Shown here piece by piece: positions 6,522 through 13,250 of a stretch of DNA of 13,271 nucleotides; position 1 is the stretch's first letter, and every line of letters begins with the position of its first letter. Position numbers and translations under genes: made by a program. The DNA lies in the NCBI GenBank assembly GCA_937915725.1, contig CALGGV010000347.1:1-13271 (forward strand), given 5' to 3'. The notes under the pieces are model-generated. The model was not told the origin of the DNA. It saw only the letters and a program-made list of their open reading frames with translations, and searched no databases. The stretch comes from an uncultured Selenomonadales bacterium. Lineage in GTDB: Bacteria; Bacillota; Negativicutes; Selenomonadales; Selenomonadaceae.

Positions 6522-6977
6522 ATGAAAATTAACTTTGTCTGTTTCGGAAATATTTGCCGTTCACCAATGGCTGAATTTATTATGAAAAATTTAGTTGAAA
6601 AAGTTGGATTATCTGATAAAATCTATGTTGAATCTTCCGGTTGCCACGCTACAGGCTACACTCAAATTTCAAGCGGTACTTGCTTTGAACTCTCAAAAAA
6701 TAATATCCCGTTCAATCCTTACAGAATTTGTAAAAAATTTAACGGCGCAGATTATCAAAGTTACGATTATATTATTGCTATGGACAAGGGCAATTTTTCT
6801 GATTTAAAAGAAATGACAGGCGGCGACCCTGCCAATAAAATTTTTTTAATGATGGAATTTGCGGGCGAAAATAGAGATGTTGAAGATCCTTACATTACCG
6901 ACGATTATGCAAAATCTTATGAAGATATTTCCCGCGCCTGTGCCGCTTTATTGAAACGTTTGGAAATGGAAATTTAA
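6522..6977 (+). CDS. Low-molecular-weight protein-tyrosine phosphatase
   Basis: 151 residues, the normal LMW-PTP length. The P-loop is CFGNICRSP at residues 7-15, with Cys7 as nucleophile and Arg13 binding phosphate, and the general-acid Asp is Asp122 in EDPY. Family members remove phosphate from tyrosines of bacterial BY-kinases in exopolysaccharide control, from arginine residues (YwlE), or from other substrates; the sequence alone does not decide which. The usual Leu after the nucleophilic Cys is Phe8 here. The ATG at 6522 follows TTAGGAG, which overlaps the stop codon of the preceding gene, so the two are likely coupled. The acetyltransferase gene follows about 37 bp downstream in the same direction. 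Confidence 0.93.
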   Translation: MKINFVCFGNICRSPMAEFIMKNLVEKVGLSDKIYVESSGCHATGYTQISSGTCFELSKNNIPFNPYRICKKFNGADYQSYDYIIAMDKGNFSDLKEMTGGDPANKIFLMMEFAGENRDVEDPYITDDYAKSYEDISRACAALLKRLEMEI

Positions 6978-7014
6978 TTAATCAGCAAAATTTTTTGGAA
7001 TGGAGAAAATTAAT

Positions 7015-7467
7015 TTGAAAGTTGTACCGTATGAACCGAAATTTAAAAATATTTTTATTGAAATGAATAAGCGTTGGCTTAATGAAATGTTTGTAATTGA
7101 ACAGGAAGATATTTTATTTTTTAACACTTTTGAAGAAATGCTCGCAAAGGGCGGCGAAATATTTTTTACGCTTGACGACAACGAAAAAGTTTTGGCGTGC
7201 TGTTTGATTGGTCCTATGGCTGACGGCGAATGGGAAATTGCAAAATTTGCGTCAACCGGCGAAGTGAAAGGCGCGGGCAGTTTATGTTTACAAGCTTGCA
7301 TTGACTACGCAAAAAATAAAGGTATCGACAAAATTTTAATCGTATCAAATACAAAATGCGCGGCGGGCGTGCATTTGTACAGAAAATTCGGCTTTACCGA
7401 AATTCTCGTTGACAGAGAAAGATTCCCGTTTGAACGGGCGAATATTGCCTTTGAAAAAATTTTGTAG
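7015..7467 (+). CDS. GNAT-family N-acetyltransferase
   Basis: About 150 residues. The acetyl-CoA pyrophosphate-binding turn is GEVKGAGSLCLQ (a weak Q/RxxGxG/A motif), preceded by the beta strand EWEIAKFAS. The C-terminal half has the usual GNAT ending: ILIVSNTKCAAGVHLYRKFGF, where the N, LY and FGF residues contact CoA. The substrate cannot be told from sequence; small N-acetyltransferases of this type act on amino acids, amines or protein N-termini. A TTG at 7015 has GGAG 9 bases upstream and is preferred. The in-frame ATG at 7000 adds five residues but has no SD. It lies in the same transcription unit as the phosphatase and the small protein 8 bp downstream. Confidence 0.86.
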   Translation: MKVVPYEPKFKNIFIEMNKRWLNEMFVIEQEDILFFNTFEEMLAKGGEIFFTLDDNEKVLACCLIGPMADGEWEIAKFASTGEVKGAGSLCLQACIDYAKNKGIDKILIVSNTKCAAGVHLYRKFGFTEILVDRERFPFERANIAFEKIL

Positions 7468-7475
7468 GTGATCGT

Positions 7476-7805
7476 ATGAAATATTTTTTTTCTGAAATTG
7501 ACGAAATTAATTTAACATTCGGCGATATTCACTTGAATAAATTTGGAATGGAATATATTAAAATTTATTTTGAGCGTCCGAATGAAGGCGGCTTTGATTT
7601 TCTTGAGTCAACTTTGCCCGCGTTAAATATAAAAAATTCACACGGCTTTAATCAACAGGAATTACAAAATTTGTTAGAATATGCAAGAAACAACGCCTTT
7701 TTGATTTGGGATATTGCCCGTGAAAATTTAAAATGTAAAAAAACTAAAAATTTGGTTAAAAAGCACTTTTTCTTTATTACTTGCGCGGCAAGGCGTGCTC
7801 TTTAG
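7476..7805 (+). CDS. Small protein of unknown function with an unusual 3' end
   Basis: 109 residues as read, starting with ATG at 7476, 8 bp after the GNAT gene, with GTAGGTG as a modest SD. Codon usage resembles its neighbours, so I think it is real. I recognise no family. The first 85 residues look like a compact acidic alpha/beta protein (FGDIHLNKFGMEYIKIYFERP, then an FNQQELQNLLEYARNNAFLIWDIARENL helix). The last 20 residues (KNLVKKHFFFITCAARRAL) differ in character and are encoded by a terminator-like hairpin. One extra A in the A7 run at 7737-7743 would end the protein at a TAA at 7745-7747, just before that hairpin, so the tail may be a frameshift product. Confidence 0.55.
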   Translation: MKYFFSEIDEINLTFGDIHLNKFGMEYIKIYFERPNEGGFDFLESTLPALNIKNSHGFNQQELQNLLEYARNNAFLIWDIARENLKCKKTKNLVKKHFFFITCAARRAL

Positions 7806-7818
7806 TACTTTTTTTGCT
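7758..7818 (+). terminator. Possible intrinsic terminator overlapping the 3' end of the small unknown gene
   Basis: AAAAAGCAC (7758-7766) can pair with GTGCTCTTT (7795-7803) with one mismatch. An inner hairpin CTTGC-GCG-GCAAG lies at 7780-7792, and a run of seven or more T follows. The outer loop is long, so efficiency is uncertain. Confidence 0.4.
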
Positions 7819-7882
7819 TTGGAGAAAGAAAATACATTTAAAAAATTAAAATTTTTTTCAAATTCAATAAGGAGGAATTTAA

Positions 7883-8437
7883 TTGAGTAAATTAACATTG
7901 GAAAAATCGAAAGAAATTTTGAAAAAACATACAACCGAGCCTCACCTTTTCACACACGCGGCGGCGGTTAGCGCGGCAATGGAGGCAATGGCAGAATATT
8001 TCGGCGCAGACAAGGAGCATTGGGCAGCGATAGGTTATTTGCACGATGTTGACTTTGAAAAATTTCCAGACGAACATTGCCAACACGTGCGGGAACTTTT
8101 GGAGCCTGAAGGCGTTTCAAATGAAGATATTGACATAATTATTTCGCATGCTTACGGCTTACACCCTGTCAACGTTAAACCTACTACAGATTGTCAAAAA
8201 TCTTTGTACGCGGTTGACGAATTAACAGGAATTGTTCACGCTTATTCTTTAATGCGTCCTGAAAAATTCGACGGTATGAGCGTTAAAAGTTTGAAGAAAA
8301 AATTCAAGGACAAACGCTTTGCCGCCAAATGTAACAGGGAAGTTATCACGCAGGGCGCAGAAAATTTAAATATGCCGCTTGATAAACTTATGGAACTGTG
8401 TATAAAGGGGATGAGTGCGCACGCTGAAGAATTTTAA
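7883..8437 (+). CDS. HD-domain metal-dependent hydrolase
   Basis: 184 residues with an HD metal-binding set: His25 (FTHA), His54-Asp55 (YLHDVDF) and Asp112 (YAVDELTG). Extra histidines at 65, 68, 89 (ISHAYG) and 94 resemble the multi-metal HD/HDIG hydrolases (uncharacterised phosphohydrolase group). Family members cleave phosphomonoesters or phosphodiesters of nucleotides; the substrate is not evident here. No membrane segment or sensor domain is present. The TTG start at 7883 has a strong AAGGAGG 7 bases upstream and gives MSKLTLEKSKEIL as the N-terminus. It lies 77 bp after the small unknown gene and is probably the start of a new unit or a read-through gene. The upstream A/T-rich gap has no promoter I can defend. 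Confidence 0.9.
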   Translation: MSKLTLEKSKEILKKHTTEPHLFTHAAAVSAAMEAMAEYFGADKEHWAAIGYLHDVDFEKFPDEHCQHVRELLEPEGVSNEDIDIIISHAYGLHPVNVKPTTDCQKSLYAVDELTGIVHAYSLMRPEKFDGMSVKSLKKKFKDKRFAAKCNREVITQGAENLNMPLDKLMELCIKGMSAHAEEF

Positions 8438-8472
8438 AAAATTTTTTCAAATTCAGTATTAAATCAGAATAA

Positions 8473-8489
8473 TTGAGTATAATACTCAA
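8473..8489. promoter_or_regulatory. Perfect 17-bp palindrome containing TATAAT (putative operator/-10 region)
   Basis: TTGAGTATAATACTCAA is a perfect inverted repeat (TTGAGTAT / ATACTCAA around a central A) with TATAAT at 8478-8483, 43 bp before the ATG of the NlpC/P60 gene. No good -35 box is found 16-18 bp upstream, so an activator-dependent or repressor-covered promoter is possible. The alternative reading is a weak A/T hairpin terminator for the HD gene, since five T follow two bases later. Confidence 0.5.
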
Positions 8490-8525
8490 GGTTTTTACAA
8501 TTACTTGAAAGGTGTGTTGAAATTT

Positions 8526-9188
8526 ATGTTGTTAAGGACTCTGGTAATGGTGATGATGATTTTTGCAATTAATTCCGTGACATTTGCGTCGGGCGCATTT
8601 AGGATGGGAGATCAGGGCGCGGAAGTCGCAGAAATACAAGGGCACCTCGTCAAGCTTGGCTATGATGTCATTGCTGACGGCGATTTTGGTCCTTCAACTG
8701 TCGATGCAGTAAAATCTTTCCAAAAATCTAAGGGACTTAAAGTAAGCGGTAATGTTGACGAAAAAACTTACACTGCGCTTGTTGGGCGTGAAATGCCGGA
8801 AGTCAGCCGCGGTTCTTCATATATCAGCCGCCGTCTTATTAGCGTTGCCATGCAATATATCGGTACTCCCTATGTTTTCGGCGGAAATTCTTTGTATTAC
8901 GGTATTGACTGCTCTGCTTATACTCAACAAGTTTATGGTATGGTAGGAATTAGTTTGCCGCGTACTGCAGATTATCAATATGAAGTTGGAACTCCAATTT
9001 CACGTTCTGAACTTTTGCCGGGCGATGAAGTTTTCTTCACAACTTACACTTACGGCGCGTCCCATTGTGGAATTTATTTAGGCGATGGTAATTTCATTCA
9101 CGCAAGCTCAAGCCGCGGCGTTACTATTTCTTCATTGCATGAAAGTTACTACAATGCACGTTACATTGGAGCGCGCAGAATGTTTTAA
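8526..9188 (+). CDS. Secreted peptidoglycan-binding and NlpC/P60 cysteine peptidase
   Basis: About 220 residues from the ATG at 8526. It has a signal peptide at 1 to about 23 (hydrophobic core LVMVMMIFAINSV, cleavage near FASGA). It then has one peptidoglycan-binding type 1 domain at about 28-86 (GAEVAEIQGHLVKLGY, DGDFGPSTVDAVKSFQ) and an NlpC/P60 domain at about 100-220. The catalytic residues are visible: Cys129 in GIDCSAY, His180 in ASHCGIYLG and His192 in FIHASS. Such enzymes cut D-glutamyl-meso-DAP or related bonds in cell-wall peptides, outside the membrane, in wall turnover or cell separation. In-frame TTGs at 8505 and 8517 are alternatives; I prefer the ATG because it places the signal peptide normally, although AAAGGTG is then 11 bases away. 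galU follows 20 bp downstream, so the two probably share a transcript. Confidence 0.94.
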   Translation: MLLRTLVMVMMIFAINSVTFASGAFRMGDQGAEVAEIQGHLVKLGYDVIADGDFGPSTVDAVKSFQKSKGLKVSGNVDEKTYTALVGREMPEVSRGSSYISRRLISVAMQYIGTPYVFGGNSLYYGIDCSAYTQQVYGMVGISLPRTADYQYEVGTPISRSELLPGDEVFFTTYTYGASHCGIYLGDGNFIHASSSRGVTISSLHESYYNARYIGARRMF

Positions 9189-9208
9189 TTTTTGAACGGA
9201 GAATTTCT

Positions 9209-10099
9209 ATGAAACTAAGAAAAGCCGTAATACCGGCGGCGGGTCTCGGTACAAGATTTTTACCGGCTACAAAGGCGCAGCCAAAAGAAATGCTGCCGAT
9301 TGTCGATAAACCTACAATTCAATACATAATTGAAGAGGCAGCCTCCGCCGGCGTCGAAGATATTATAATTGTAACGGGGCGCAGCAAACGTTCAATCGAA
9401 GATCATTTTGACCGCTCCATTGAATTGGAAATGGAATTGGAAAAAGCCGGTAAATCAGATTGGCTTGAAATGGTTAAATCTATTCCGGAAATTGCCAATA
9501 TCCATTTTATCAGACAAAAACAGCCACTCGGCTTAGGACACGCAGTTTTGACGGCAAGCCATTTCATTGGCGATGAACCTTTTGCGGTACTTTTGGGCGA
9601 TGATGTTGTTGTTTCTCAAAAACCTGTACTTCAGCAAATGGTTGAAGTTTTTAACGAATACAAAACTTCGATTTTAGGCGTGCAACAAGTTTCTGAAGAC
9701 GCTGTCAGCCGTTATGGAATTGTTGACTGTCGCCACGTTGATAATGATGTTTATAAAGTGCGCGACCTTGTCGAAAAACCTAAAAAAGAAAATGCTCCAA
9801 GCAATATCGCAATTTTGGGACGATATATCTTGACGCCGACGATTTTTAAATATCTTGAAAATCAAACGCCCGGGGCAGGCGGCGAAATTCAACTTACAGA
9901 TTCTCTAAAAAGATTGTCTCAAGATGAGGCAATGTACGCTTATGTTTTCAAAGGGCATCGTTATGATGTTGGCAGTAAAATGGGTTTTTTACAGGCGAAT
10001 ATTGAATTTGCCTTGAGAAATCCTGCAACCGCTGAAGACTTGAGAAATTATTTGAACAATCTTCACGAAAATATGGAAGAAATGCTTGCTTACGATTAA
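9209..10099 (+). CDS. galU: UTP-glucose-1-phosphate uridylyltransferase (UDP-glucose pyrophosphorylase)
   Basis: 296 residues, the usual GalU length. The enzyme makes UDP-glucose from UTP and glucose-1-phosphate for cell-surface glycans, teichoic acid or exopolysaccharide glucosylation and the Leloir pathway. The nucleotide-binding signature AAGLGTRFLPATKAQPKEM is at residues 10-28. It is followed by PLGLGHAV, the metal-binding LLGDD, the LVEKP lysine motif, GEIQLTD and YDVGSK, all intact and in the order of the GalU/GtaB family. The ATG at 9209 has CGGAG at good spacing. The gene ends 20 bp before a strong bidirectional terminator. It shares a transcript with the NlpC/P60 hydrolase, which fits a cell-envelope role, while the genes beyond it are convergent. 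Confidence 0.97.
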   Translation: MKLRKAVIPAAGLGTRFLPATKAQPKEMLPIVDKPTIQYIIEEAASAGVEDIIIVTGRSKRSIEDHFDRSIELEMELEKAGKSDWLEMVKSIPEIANIHFIRQKQPLGLGHAVLTASHFIGDEPFAVLLGDDVVVSQKPVLQQMVEVFNEYKTSILGVQQVSEDAVSRYGIVDCRHVDNDVYKVRDLVEKPKKENAPSNIAILGRYILTPTIFKYLENQTPGAGGEIQLTDSLKRLSQDEAMYAYVFKGHRYDVGSKMGFLQANIEFALRNPATAEDLRNYLNNLHENMEEMLAYD

Positions 10100-10118
10100 G
10101 CGAACTTTTTAACAAAAA

Positions 10119-10153
10119 AATCCCCGACTGCGAAAGTTGGGGATTAATTTTTT
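10119..10153. terminator. Bidirectional intrinsic terminator between galU and the convergent beta-glucosidase genes
   Basis: 11 bp stem AATCCCCGACT / AGTTGGGGATT (one wobble), loop GCGAA, with AATTTTTT on the plus-strand side and seven A upstream that read as T on the minus strand. It can serve both converging transcripts. Confidence 0.92.
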
Positions 10154-10169
10154 GGGAAATTATAAAATT

Positions 10170-11603
10170 TTATGCAAGGTCTTCGCCGTTGGACGCAATA
10201 ACTTTTTTGTACCAGAAGAAAGAATTTTTGCGGCTGCGCGCTAAAGTTCCTTCGCCCTTGTTATTTTTGTCAACGTAGATAAAGCCGTAGCGTTTTTCCA
10301 TTTCGCCTGTACCTGCAGAAACTAAATCAATCGGTCCCCACGGACAATAAGCAAACAAGTCAACACCGTCAATTTCAACGGCTTTTTTCATTTCAGAAAT
10401 ATGAGCGCGGAAATAATCAACACGTGCTTTATCGTCAATCTTGCCTTCAGCGTCCGGTTCTTCGTGCAAGCCAATTCCATTTTCACTAATCATCAGCGGA
10501 ATTTCATAACGTTCATACAAAAGATTCAACATATAACGCAAGCCGACAGGATCAATCGCCCAACCCCAATCAGTAGTTTTAATGTAAGGATTTTTGACGC
10601 CACTAACAAATTCATCTTTGACAGCGTTAGGATTATCTTTGACTGAAGAAACGGTGTAGCTCATGTAGTAACTGAAACTGACATAATCTACAACGCCTTG
10701 TTTAAGAATTTCTTCATCGCCGGGCTCCAGCTTAATATTCCAGCCGTTATTTTCCCAAAGTTTTTTGGCGTAACTCGGAACGTGTCCGCGTACATGAACA
10801 TCGCCGAAGAAATATGTTCTGTCCATATCTTTGAGAGCTTCAATTTGATCTTCAGGGCGGCAAGTTTCAGGATAAGTTGGACCAAAGGCAAGCATACAGC
10901 CAATTTTGAAATTGGGATTAATTTTGTGCCCTTCGACAATCGCCTTAGCACTTGCAACAAGTTCATTCATTGCAACTTGATACATAACTGCAAGCCTGTC
11001 TTCGCCTTCCTTGTAAGTTACGCCGCTGTTTGTGAAGGCGAAAAAAGGATTTCTGACGTCGCGCTGATTGTTAATTTCGTTAAAAGTCATCCAGTAGGTA
11101 ACTTTGTCTTTGTAGCGATTGAAACAAGTTACAGCGAATTTTACGAACATATCGACAACGCGGCGATCTCTGAAACCGCCATATTTATTGGCAATATTCA
11201 GCGGCAATTCAAAATGACAAAGTGTAACTACCGGTTCAATACCGTATTTGTGCATTGTGTCAAACATTTCGTCATAAAATTTCAAGCCTTCTTCATTCGG
11301 CTCGGCGTCGTCACCATTTGGAAAAATTCTTGTCCACGCAATGGAAGTTCTAAAACATTTAAAGCCCATTTCGCCGAAAAGTGCAATATCTTCCTTGAAA
11401 TGATGATAGAAATCAATCGCCTCATGGTTAGGATAATTTTTGCCGGGAATAACGCCTTCAGCTGTAATTTGACGCGGTACGCCGTGCGCACCTGCCGTCA
11501 TAACGTCTGCAACAGAAACACCTTTGCCGCCTTCTTGCCAGCCGCCTTCTAATTGATGAGCAGCTACCGCGCCGCCCCATAAAAAGCCCTTCGGAAATGC
11601 CAT
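10170..11603 (-). CDS. GH1 6-phospho-beta-glucosidase (paralog 1)
   Basis: 477 residues, typical for glycoside hydrolase family 1. It cleaves PTS-imported phosphorylated beta-glucosides (such as cellobiose- or arbutin-6-phosphate) to glucose-6-phosphate and aglycone or glucose, in the cytosol. It starts FPKGFLWGGAVAAHQLEG, the GH1 N-terminal signature. The acid/base is Glu176 in TFNEIN and the nucleophile is Glu374 in ISENG. At the phosphate-recognition loop, SAGTGEMEKRY keeps Lys437 and Tyr439. However, the position six residues before the Lys, Ser in the canonical S-x5-K-x-Y motif, is Gly431, with a Ser two residues earlier. The ATG at 11603 has AAAGGAG about 9 bases upstream. It is the second gene of a two-gene minus-strand unit. 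No PTS permease or BglG-type regulator is in the window. Confidence 0.95.
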   Translation of the reverse strand: MAFPKGFLWGGAVAAHQLEGGWQEGGKGVSVADVMTAGAHGVPRQITAEGVIPGKNYPNHEAIDFYHHFKEDIALFGEMGFKCFRTSIAWTRIFPNGDDAEPNEEGLKFYDEMFDTMHKYGIEPVVTLCHFELPLNIANKYGGFRDRRVVDMFVKFAVTCFNRYKDKVTYWMTFNEINNQRDVRNPFFAFTNSGVTYKEGEDRLAVMYQVAMNELVASAKAIVEGHKINPNFKIGCMLAFGPTYPETCRPEDQIEALKDMDRTYFFGDVHVRGHVPSYAKKLWENNGWNIKLEPGDEEILKQGVVDYVSFSYYMSYTVSSVKDNPNAVKDEFVSGVKNPYIKTTDWGWAIDPVGLRYMLNLLYERYEIPLMISENGIGLHEEPDAEGKIDDKARVDYFRAHISEMKKAVEIDGVDLFAYCPWGPIDLVSAGTGEMEKRYGFIYVDKNNKGEGTLARSRKNSFFWYKKVIASNGEDLA

Positions 11604-11629
11604 TTGTAAAAACTCCTTTCAGTTGTTTT

Positions 11630-11664
11630 TAAGGGCTAAGGAAAAAAATTCCCCCTAGTCCTTA
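11630..11664. other. Stem-loop between the two beta-glucosidase genes, made partly of heptamer units
   Basis: Plus strand: TAAGG, G, CTAAGGAAAA pairs across an AAA loop with TTCCCCCTAG, T, CCTTA. This makes an interrupted stem of about 16 bp with several wobbles. No T run follows on the minus strand, so it is not a classic terminator for the upstream gene. An intercistronic processing or stability hairpin is an option. Confidence 0.45.
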
Positions 11665-11689
11665 ATCCTTAGTCCCTAGTCCTTAATTT
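11655..11689. repeat. Degenerate heptamer tandem repeat, copy 2 (between the two beta-glucosidases)
   Basis: Five exact 7-base units on the plus strand: CTAGTCC, TTAATCC, TTAGTCC, CTAGTCC, TTAATTT. This is the same YTARTCC family as at 2839-2873. The block overlaps the stop codon of the distal beta-glucosidase (11683-11685) and lies before the start of the second one, on the same strand as in copy 1 relative to transcription. Confidence 0.82.
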
Positions 11690-13137
11690 AAATCAACGCC
11701 GTTTGTGGCGATAACTTTCTTGTACCAGTCAAAAGATTTTTTTCTGTAACGGTTGCCTGTGCCGGAGCCGTCGTCATTTAAATCAACATAAATAAAGCCA
11801 TAACGTTTACTCATTTGACAAGTTGACATACTTACCATATCGATACAACCCCACGGCAAATAGCCCATAACGTCAACGCCTTCATCAATCGCCTTTGAAA
11901 TTGCCGCTATATGTTGCCTAAAATAATCAATTCTGTAATCGTCAATAATGGAGCCGTCAGCCTCAATTTTATCAACCGCGCCGAGTCCATTTTCAACAAT
12001 GAAAAGCGGTTTTTGATAACGATCGTACAAGTCAATCAGTGAAATACACAATCCCAACGGATCAATTTGCCAACCCCAATCTGAAGTTGCAAGGTAAGGA
12101 TTTTTAACGCCGGTAGTAAGGTTGCCGCCAACAATTTCTTTGCCTACCGTGTCAACACTTACAACGCGACTTTGATAGTAGCTGAACGATACAAAATCTA
12201 CAGGATATTTTTTTAAAATCTTTTCGTCATTTTCGCCAAAGTCAATCTTAATTCCTTTTTTAGCCCATTCTTTTTTTATGTGCAAAGGATATTTGCCGCG
12301 CACTTGAACATCTGAATAGTACAAATTTTTCTGATTGTCTTTCAGTGCAAGATAAATATTTTGCGGGTTGCAATTTTCGGGATAAGTTAAAGTTCGAGTT
12401 ATCATACAGCCCATTTTGGCGTCAGGGATAATTTCTTTCAAAAGTTTAGTTGCCAATGCACTTGCTACAAAATTATTGTGAACTGATTGATAGATAATTT
12501 CCTCAAATTTTTCGGCGGGGTATCTGTCCTCAACAATTCCAATAGTTGTAAAAGGGTGGCGAAAAACGCTGTCAATTTCGTTGAAAGTCAGCCAATACTT
12601 TACAAGATTTTTGTAGCGATTAAAGACAGTTTTACAAAATTTTAAAAATAAATCGATAACCTCGCGCCTGTACCAGCCGTCAAAATTGTTGGCAAGATAC
12701 AGCGGCATTTCGTAATGATGAAGCGTGACCATTGGCTCAATATTGTATTTGTGCAACTCGTTAAATAAATTTTCATAGAATTGCAGACCTTTTTCATTGG
12801 GCGTTTCTTCAATTCCGGTCGGAAAAATTCTTGTCCACGCAATGGAAACTCTTAAACATTTAAAGCCCATTTCGGCGAAAAGTTTAATATCTTCCTTGTA
12901 GCGATGATAAAAATCTATACCGTGGCGTTTTCCGTAAATTTTTTCGTCATTGTTTGCCATTGCGTCTTCAATATCTCTGCTCGTGATTGAATGTTGCGCC
13001 TTGTAGTCCTTGACGTCAACTTCTTTTTTCCAGCGCGTACAATCTGCAACCGAAATACCTTTACCGTCAACATTCCATGCACCCTCGCACTGATTCGCCG
13101 CCGTTGCTCCGCCCCATAAAAAATTTTTTGGAAACAT
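11683..13137 (-). CDS. GH1 6-phospho-beta-glucosidase (paralog 2)
   Basis: 484 residues, GH1. It starts MFPKNFLWGGATAANQCEG. The acid/base is Glu187 in TFNEID and the nucleophile is Glu382 in IVENG. The phosphate-binding loop, MSTCQMSKRY, has the complete S-x5-K-x-Y motif (Ser438, Lys444, Tyr446), so specificity for 6-phosphoglucosides is well supported. It is clearly homologous to the downstream paralog along its whole length (WTRIFP, the ND/ELHKYxIEP region, DWGWxIDPxGL), which points to an old tandem duplication or paired recruitment. The two differ in the loop after residue 30, where this one has a long K/D-rich insert. The ATG at 13137 has AAAGGGGG about 7 bases upstream. It is first in its transcription unit, with a 79 bp gap to paralog 1. 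Confidence 0.95.
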   Translation of the reverse strand: MFPKNFLWGGATAANQCEGAWNVDGKGISVADCTRWKKEVDVKDYKAQHSITSRDIEDAMANNDEKIYGKRHGIDFYHRYKEDIKLFAEMGFKCLRVSIAWTRIFPTGIEETPNEKGLQFYENLFNELHKYNIEPMVTLHHYEMPLYLANNFDGWYRREVIDLFLKFCKTVFNRYKNLVKYWLTFNEIDSVFRHPFTTIGIVEDRYPAEKFEEIIYQSVHNNFVASALATKLLKEIIPDAKMGCMITRTLTYPENCNPQNIYLALKDNQKNLYYSDVQVRGKYPLHIKKEWAKKGIKIDFGENDEKILKKYPVDFVSFSYYQSRVVSVDTVGKEIVGGNLTTGVKNPYLATSDWGWQIDPLGLCISLIDLYDRYQKPLFIVENGLGAVDKIEADGSIIDDYRIDYFRQHIAAISKAIDEGVDVMGYLPWGCIDMVSMSTCQMSKRYGFIYVDLNDDGSGTGNRYRKKSFDWYKKVIATNGVDLN

Positions 13138-13170
13138 TTAATCGCCCCCTTTCAAAATTTGAATATCGCC

Positions 13171-13250
13171 AAAACTGCCCAAAATTTCAACGTAGCACGC
13201 CTTGTAAATTCATTTTAATACATTTTCCTTAGCTTGATAAAAAACTGCCC
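13171..13250 (-). promoter_or_regulatory. Promoter region of the beta-glucosidase genes with two identical 10-bp repeats
   Basis: On the minus strand, TTATCA (13240-13235), a 17 bp spacer and TAAAAT (13217-13212) make a moderate promoter with a start near 13205 and a leader of about 67 nt. The 10-mer GGGCAGTTTT (minus strand) occurs exactly at 13250-13241, abutting the -35, and again at 13180-13171 in the leader, 70 bp apart. No LicT/BglG-type antiterminator target was recognised. Confidence 0.5.

Noticed and set aside
7853..8455. 14-base direct repeat TTTTTTCAAATTCA on both sides of the HD gene (7853-7866 and 8442-8455), suggesting an insertion target duplication
   Set aside because: The sequence is A/T-rich and low-complexity; no transposase, terminal inverted repeats or other mobile marks exist, so chance is likely.
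10698..11552. 284-residue open frame on the plus strand opposite beta-glucosidase paralog 1
   Set aside because: It is antisense to a clear GH1 gene, has Cys/Phe/Asn-rich composition typical of an antisense shadow, no SD, and no recognisable motif.
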